DNA from: Acanthamoeba sp. SK_2022b
Lineage: Eukaryota; Discosea; Longamoebia; Acanthamoebidae
Length of the DNA: 21,822 nt
Assembly (NCBI GenBank): GCA_027943245.1
Contig: JANDJZ010000756.1
Location: 1-21,822 of the forward strand
Reading direction: 5' to 3'
Positions 16,808 to 21,822 of this stretch are shown in pieces. The stretch's first letter is position 1, and each line of letters starts with the position of its first letter. The notes below the pieces were generated by a model. The model was given only the letters and a program-made list of their open reading frames with translations, made no database searches and was not told the DNA's origin. The position numbers and the translations under genes are program-made.

Positions 16808-17288
16808 CACACATGGTGTGGCCGAGGTGTGGCTGACGTCATCTGCGCGCGTAGGATTCCTCAACTGGTGGAGTGGGGCACGAACAACATTCGAGAGGAC
16901 AGCCCGCAACTGCTGGAGAAGCGCATCGTGGAGCTCCGGAACGTCGACGGCTGGGCGGGCGTCGAGGAGGAGGCCCCCTTCGACGCCATCCACGTCGGCG
17001 CCGCTGCCGCCACCCTCCCGCAGGCCCTCGTCGACCAGCTACGGGTGCGTGCACGCTTCGCGAGCGCCCACTGCGCCTTGCGAGGGGCTCAATGGTAAGG
17101 TGGCGGTAGTGGTTGTGCTGACGTCATGCCGCGTTGTGCTCCCCCAGCCCGGTGGACGGCTCATCATCCCGGTGGGCCGGGACGATCAGGAGCTGCTGCA
17201 GATCGACAAGCAGGCGGACGGCTCGATCGTTCAGCACCGAGTGCTCGGCGTCCGCTACGTGCCGCTTGTGCCCGGCCTTGCCCAATAA
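16212..17288 (+). CDS. PCMT1: Protein-L-isoaspartate O-methyltransferase
   Basis: SAM-dependent repair enzyme that methylates L-isoaspartyl residues in damaged proteins so they can revert to Asp. Exons: 16212-16272, 16339-16455, 16509-16578, 16659-16754, 16855-17044, 17148-17288. Phases close and give 224 residues, close to the 227 of human PCMT1. Conserved stretches in order: [10 protein letters not shown] (substrate side), [16 protein letters not shown], the SAM-binding motif [50 protein letters not shown] and GVRYVPL. All hallmark motifs are intact, so it should be active. Start: the ATG at 16212 is 9 codons after an in-frame GTG and gives the usual N-terminal length. It converges with the gene at 20814-17411, with 122 bases between the stops. 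No canonical AATAAA was seen after the stop. Confidence 0.95.
16758..16805. repeat. (CA)n microsatellite in PCMT intron 4
   Basis: A pure run of 48 bases starting right after the GTT donor of the intron between exons 4 and 5. Confidence 0.95.
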
Positions 17289-17410
17289 TATTCGATCGTT
17301 CTCTCTCTCTCTCTCTCTCTTGATTTTTGTTTGTTTCTCATCTATTGTTTTAATTATTATTTGTTCAAACATGTTACAATGCAACCGGAGACGCCACTCG
17401 GGTTTTCGGA
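17289..17410. other. Convergent intergenic spacer with a (CT)n tract
   Basis: Holds the 3' ends of PCMT (plus) and the AT-hook protein gene (minus). A CT run spans 17300-17320, followed by T-rich sequence and TTATTATT. Neither strand shows a canonical AATAAA; AATAATAA-like sequence on the minus strand (about 17350-17362) may serve the minus gene. Confidence 0.6.
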
Positions 17411-20400
17411 TCACGACATGGGCAACGAAAACAGGGCGGTCTGATCGGAAGGCGCCGGAGGCGAGGTCACCAGGCTCCGGACGCGTATGATCAACTTGCT
17501 GCGTCGCCTGCCGTTCTCCTCGACGTAGACCACCGTGCGTCGTTCGACCACGCTGCCGCCGTTCCTCTGCAGCTCCTCCACCTCGTGCTGGCTGTCCGGC
17601 ATCCGCGTCCACGCCTGCTTGCGTTCGGCTCCGGGGAAGCTGTGGCCGCCCGCAGCTGTCGACGATGTTGCACTGCCGCTTGTGTTGTTGCTGCTGTGCT
17701 CTGCGATGGCCTGCCCTTGGCTGTGTTGCTCTGACGGCGGCCTTGCAGCGCCACTAGTGGGCGATGCTTGCGTTCGAGACAGTGGCTGTTGTGGAATGGC
17801 GCTGCTCCCGTGCGATGGCACTGAGCCGGCCAGTTGACGGTCCGAGATGATGATCAACCTCTCCAGAGGGGCCGACGCCTCCGATGCCTTGGCGAAGGCC
17901 ACCGGCGTGCTGGCGATCGCGATGGCGGGGGACACGTCGGTCGCCTCCGGTCCGGGCGATGCGCTGGACTCGCCGCAGTTGGCGATGCGTCTGGCGCGCG
18001 AGTTCTTCAGGGCCGCTTCGGGAGTGAGGTCGGTCTCCGCGCCCGCCAGCGCGCTGCCTCCCCGACCCCGGCGGCCACGACTCCGGCCTCGCCCAGTAGC
18101 CGTGGCTTCCCGCGCTCGGCCTCGACCCGCTGGTCGACCTCTCTTCCTGGGCGCCGCAGCAGTGGGCGCTGTGGCGGAAGCCTCTGACTTGGACACGACG
18201 GTCAAGTCATCGTGCTCTGTGGACATGCCCTGGGCATGTTGCTGCTGCTGCTGCTGGACCACCGGCGGCGTTGGGACGCTCCTCCTCTTCACCGGCTGTG
18301 GAACCGGCACGTCGTCCACTTCGGCGTCGTCAAAGCGCCCACCCAGCGTTTCGCAGTCGTCGTCGTCGAGGTGGTTGCCGCTGGCCACGCGCCACTCGCT
18401 GCCCGGCTCCGTGTGGGCGCTGCCCAGAGCGAACGGAGGGCTCCAGCCGGAGGTGACAGGCGCAGAAGCCAGCGCAGGTTTCGCTGCCGCCGCCGTGGCT
18501 GGGGCCGGGGCGACCTCCTGCTTGACCTCCACTACTTCGGGATCGAGTCCCACCGTTGACCTGGTCCTCTTCCGCGAGGAGGTCTTCTTCTTGGACTTCT
18601 TGGGGTCGTCCTCGGCTTCGTCTCGCGGTCTCTTCCTCGCCGTGGCGTCCTGAGCTGGCGACGAAGAGCTGGCTGCGGGAACCCCGCTGGGCGGCGGCGA
18701 GGTCATCGCGGAGGGCGCGATGGTCGGTGTGGCCGTGCGTGGCGAAGCAAAGGGATCGGGCGACGAGCTGATGAGCGGCGCGCCAGATGGCGTGGTGCTG
18801 GTGCTGGTGCTGCCGGATTCCTTGCCAGCGTAGACCGACCACGTGAAGATCTTGCCCAGCCTAAAGTCCCAACCCCACAACGCCTTCGACAGCAGATTAT
18901 CCTGCCTGAAGTGGTTGTACACCCCGTCTGCGCACATCATTCAATAGAACGACATACAGAGAATATTAGCAATAGCGCATATCCTGTCTGGCACGGGAAC
19001 CACGTTTCTGGGCGGGTGGAGGTGAACCATATGTGTAGAGAGTGGAGTAGTCGGAGTGGTAGTGCTGTTCGAACAGCTTGTGTTCGATATCATTGTAGTT
19101 CTTGGAGTCCTTGCGCGCGCCTGCACACGGTAACATTGCATGCAGACCTTCAGCCCACTCTGGTAAATCACGCGAGCAAGCTCAAGAGTGACCTTGTATC
19201 TTGCGGTTGCACTTTCCCAACGTCTTCCAATCGTCGCTGTTGTAGTACCGAGCCTCGTCCTTGATCTTGGACATGGTGCAGTAGGCATAGAGGAACGGCG
19301 ATGTGTCCGACCGGTTGCGCAGCGTTCGGTAAGGCGTGCGCGCGTCCCGCACCAGCAGGGCGCCGGGCTCCATCGCCACGACGGCCCATCTTAGAGTGTG
19401 GGCCTCCTCGGGCACTCGAATTCGCGGTGTGTGGCCGTGGTAGACCTGCAGCGCGTGAGCCCACAGCTCAGCGTGCTGGTCCCAGCTCGTCTCACCCGTT
19501 GTAGCGGCCGCTTGTGACCACTGAGCCGACGACTGGGCAAAGGGGACTATCTCTTCAGGCGACGACGTTGTGTGGGGGACTGCCCCGTCAGGCTTGATGT
19601 CGAACTGCTGGATGTAGGTGTACATCTGGATATAGAGGTTGAACGTGACAAGGTCGAGCTGTGGCACGTCCCTACAGAGCTTGCCTGTCCTGTCGACGGG
19701 AAAGCAGCTGCCGGGGTAGCCGGTCTGAGGGTGGAAGAAGGGGGCGGCCAGCTCGAAGTAGAGAGGGAACGACTCCACCAGCTCGAAAGAACCGCTGTAG
19801 GGGCGAACAACATGAGCAGGAGGACTCAGCTGGATGGTAGAGGCACGCACCTGTCTCGAAGTTGAACATCGTCCGGAAACCGTAGGCACACTATGCTCTT
19901 GATGCCTCGCTCAACTGGAAGAAAGTGGTGGGTAAGCAGAGAATAGAGATGAGAGTCACGGCTGGAGACGCTGCGGTACGGCATTCGCTGTGAGTGTCGG
20001 AGAATAGCGACGTGTCAAAGGCGATGGCCTTCATGTCCAATGACCCGGGAGGCTTTAGACCAATAGTGTTCAGACTGCTGCGTAGTTGGTACTTGCCGTA
20101 GAGCTGCCGGTTCACCGTGTAGATCTGCGCACAGTGTGGGCAGTTTATTAACTTCATCATGGCCATCACCAAATGCGCTACCTTGGGATTAGAGTTGATG
20201 ATAGTTTGAACCTCGGGAAGCCAGTACAGATTCCAATGGCCATGCAGCTTGGAGACGTACAGCCTATTGAGTGGAGGGGTTGATTTGTGAGGCAAGAACG
20301 CCAGAGGATGGGGGTTGCAAAGGAGAAAGTGAGATAGAGGATAGCCACCTCTTCTTGCCGCCCTTGACCTCTTTCTTCACGCAATTCGTGTCGAGCAGCA

Positions 20401-20814
20401 GTGCCTGCTGGTCCTTGATGTTGATCAGCATGCTGTACGTATCTCCCTCTTCCTCTATCTTGAAGTCCTCCATCGCAAACAAACCCAGGTTGATTGTCTG
20501 CTCACATGTTGCGGGGTTAGGTTAACAAATAATAAGATAAAAAATAAAACAAGATAAGCAGAACAGAAAAGGGGACAGCGCACCTCGACTATCCTTCGTT
20601 CAATGGTGCGGCACTGTGACTCTGAAAGAACACGTGACACCACCAGGTAGCCCTTTTGGCGAAACGTGCTGATGTCCTCCTGGCTCAGCACGTTCATTTG
20701 CATGAGCTCATTGAATGAGATCTCCTCCACGTTAGCCTCCTCCAGCTCCTCTGGCAAGTATCGCTTCCGTAGCTTTTCCAGGTCCACGAAGCCTTCCGCC
20801 TTCGGCACCTCCAT
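17411..20814 (-). CDS. Possible PhyH-like oxygenase fold with AT-hook/NLS tail
   Basis: Eight exons: 20814-20584, 20497-20349, 20263-20182, 20124-19980, 19914-19851, 19794-19193, 19120-19028, 18927-17411. Phases close; 960 residues. The start is the first in-frame ATG in exon 1. The intron 20181-20125 is short (57 bases) and open in frame, so retention would add 19 residues. The N-terminal half resembles PhyH-type Fe(II)/2-oxoglutarate oxygenases: TFRQKGYLVVSRVLS near residues 55-70, and AMEPGALLVRDART with a following NRSD near 365-390. The expected iron-binding HxD...H set is not obvious, so it may be inactive or another family. The C-terminal half is low-complexity and nuclear-looking: basic NLS-like KKSKKKTSSRKRTR near 565-577, VKQE (a SUMO-type site), Q6, an AT-hook KRGRPAGRGR near 717, and an RGR-rich run after it. 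Inference: chromatin-associated. Exact function unknown. Confidence 0.8.
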
Positions 20815-21240
20815 TGTCAAGGCCACAACCGAGGCAGCCGTTTGCAGCTCCAAAAAACAAGAGAAAATATTGATTTACGGATGGGTGTTGTCGACAATGA
20901 TTTTTAATGATTTGTACACGTAAGCAAAAATGTCGACAAGCGCAGAAGGCAAGGCCAGACGAAGGCAGGGGGAGCGAGTAGAGCGGCAAGCTTGCGTACT
21001 CCCTCTTCTTCTCTCTCTCTCTGTAGCCTCCTTGAGTCTGGCCTCTCGTTGCCTCCTCTCAAAGCGTTGTTGTTATCATACAATCGAAGTTGGTATCCTC
21101 TCCTCACCGTTCCGCCGTCCGTCCGTCCATCCACTCTCGCCTCTCCTCTGTTTTTTGGGGGGTTTCGTGCGCTCTCGTGCGTTCTGCGTGCCTCGTCAAG
21201 GACGTGCCTCCAAAGGGGGTGGGCACCGTCGCCGAGCGCT
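20815..21240. other. Intergenic region, no gene seen
   Basis: Lies between the start codon of the AT-hook protein gene and the stop of the next minus-strand gene, so it should hold the promoter of the former and the 3' UTR of the latter. It contains a CT-rich stretch (21001-21022). Plus-strand frames here lack homology to anything I recognise. A 5' noncoding exon cannot be excluded. Confidence 0.5.
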
Positions 21241-21822
21241 TCAGTGGCCTCCCCGCGAGTTGAAACCGCGCGAGCCGCGCCTCATCGGCGAGCTGTATCG
21301 CGCGGCCAGGACGCTCCCGGCACCGGTGCGGCCGAGGTAGTCCTCCGGGTTCATCGCCGCAGCCGAGGCGGCCGACTGCTTCGGTTCGCAGTGCGACGTC
21401 GAGTAGGAGCGGAGCCGCGTGGCGCGCTTTCGCGGCGGCTGGTGGTGGGTCTGCTGCGGCGTGTAGGAGTCGTCCAGGAAGGACGACGACGACGAAGACG
21501 AAGACGACCCGCGCGACGAGGGCCCGTTGCCGTTGGCGAACGAGTTGGAGCGCATGCGGCTCATTCGCTTCTTGACGGGCAGGTGGCCCGCGGCGTTGTC
21601 GACAGAGTCGCCGGCCGCCTGGCCGGCGGCGTCCTTGACGTCGAGCTGCCGCTTGAGGGCCGACCACCGCACCTCGATCAGGCTCTCGGCGCTCTTCTCC
21701 TCGCTCATGTCGTCCCCGTCCTCGTCGTTGTTATCGACGTCGACGTGGACCTCCTCCTCTTCCTCCTCGTCCTCCTCGCCGTCTCCCTCGTCGTCGTAGC
21801 CGTAGCCGTCCTCGTCCTCGTC
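21241..21822 (-). CDS. Acidic, Ser/Arg-rich protein, C-terminal part
   Basis: Open from the right edge to the stop at 21243-21241, 193 codons visible. The true start may be the ATG at 21708 or lie beyond the window, since the frame stays open to 21822 with an acidic run (DEDEDGYGYDDEGDGEEDEEEEEE). Downstream are two similar basic-Ser motifs, KKRMSRMRSNSF and RKRATRLRSYSTS, a poly-Ser run (S9), and a C-terminal PMRRGSRGFNSRGG. These look like sites for basophilic (AGC/CAMK-type) kinases and perhaps 14-3-3 binding; that is inference. No globular domain or known family recognised. Strong codon-level GC and no stops support a real coding region. Confidence 0.65.
   Translation of the reverse strand, partial: DEDEDGYGYDDEGDGEEDEEEEEEVHVDVDNNDEDGDDMSEEKSAESLIEVRWSALKRQLDVKDAAGQAAGDSVDNAAGHLPVKKRMSRMRSNSFANGNGPSSRGSSSSSSSSSFLDDSYTPQQTHHQPPRKRATRLRSYSTSHCEPKQSAASAAAMNPEDYLGRTGAGSVLAARYSSPMRRGSRGFNSRGGH

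Noticed and set aside
18239..18260. GCT/CTG repeat as a noncoding microsatellite
   Set aside because: It lies inside exon 8 of the AT-hook protein gene and encodes six Gln in frame.
20930..21340. Plus-strand ORF with a hydrophobic segment
   Set aside because: It overlaps the end of the minus-strand Ser/Arg-rich gene and the intergenic spacer, and shows no recognisable domain.

Overview
The window looks like nuclear DNA of a GC-rich amoebozoan. Acanthamoeba is the best guess, by inference: GC-rich exons, many short GT-AG introns, introns loaded with CA/TG microsatellites, and a receptor with a nucleotidyl-cyclase domain between two protein kinase domains. No bacterial operon logic, CRISPR array, rRNA or convincing tRNA is visible. 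All gene models were spliced by hand; in each multi-exon model the codon phase closes across every junction, which is the main support for exact exon borders.

Layout. (1) 1-3854, plus: last 15 exons of an LZTR1-like kelch/BTB-BACK/BTB-BACK protein, a probable CUL3 adaptor, cut by the left edge. (2) About 3890-6830: gene-poor DNA with two diverged direct copies of a 0.85-0.95 kb repeat (about 3890-4740 and 5905-6830). Between them lie a 519-bp stretch with no CpG at all (4749-5267) and a frame interrupted only by TGA codons. (3) 6975-7732, minus: relic of a eukaryotic DNA topoisomerase II (TOPRIM region), still with two GT-AG introns but frameshifted and lacking key residues. (4) 15748-7910, minus: a 31-exon, 1673-residue receptor: signal peptide, two PstS-like phosphate-binding domains, EGF-like module, one membrane span, kinase, class III cyclase, second kinase. 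(5) 16212-17288, plus: a complete six-exon protein-L-isoaspartate O-methyltransferase, divergent from the receptor across a 463-bp intergenic region with a perfect 18-bp palindrome. (6) 20814-17411, minus: a 960-residue protein with a possible PhyH-like oxygenase fold and an AT-hook/NLS tail, convergent with the methyltransferase. (7) 21822-21241, minus: C-terminal part of an acidic, Ser/Arg-rich protein running off the right edge.

Best leads. The receptor would couple a bacterial-type phosphate-binding ectodomain to cytoplasmic kinase and cyclase modules. Its second PstS domain keeps the phosphate-contact positions, the first has lost some, and the cyclase lacks several catalytic residues. 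In two genes, complementary microsatellites sit in introns on either side of whole exons, so the pre-mRNA could fold and loop those exons out.
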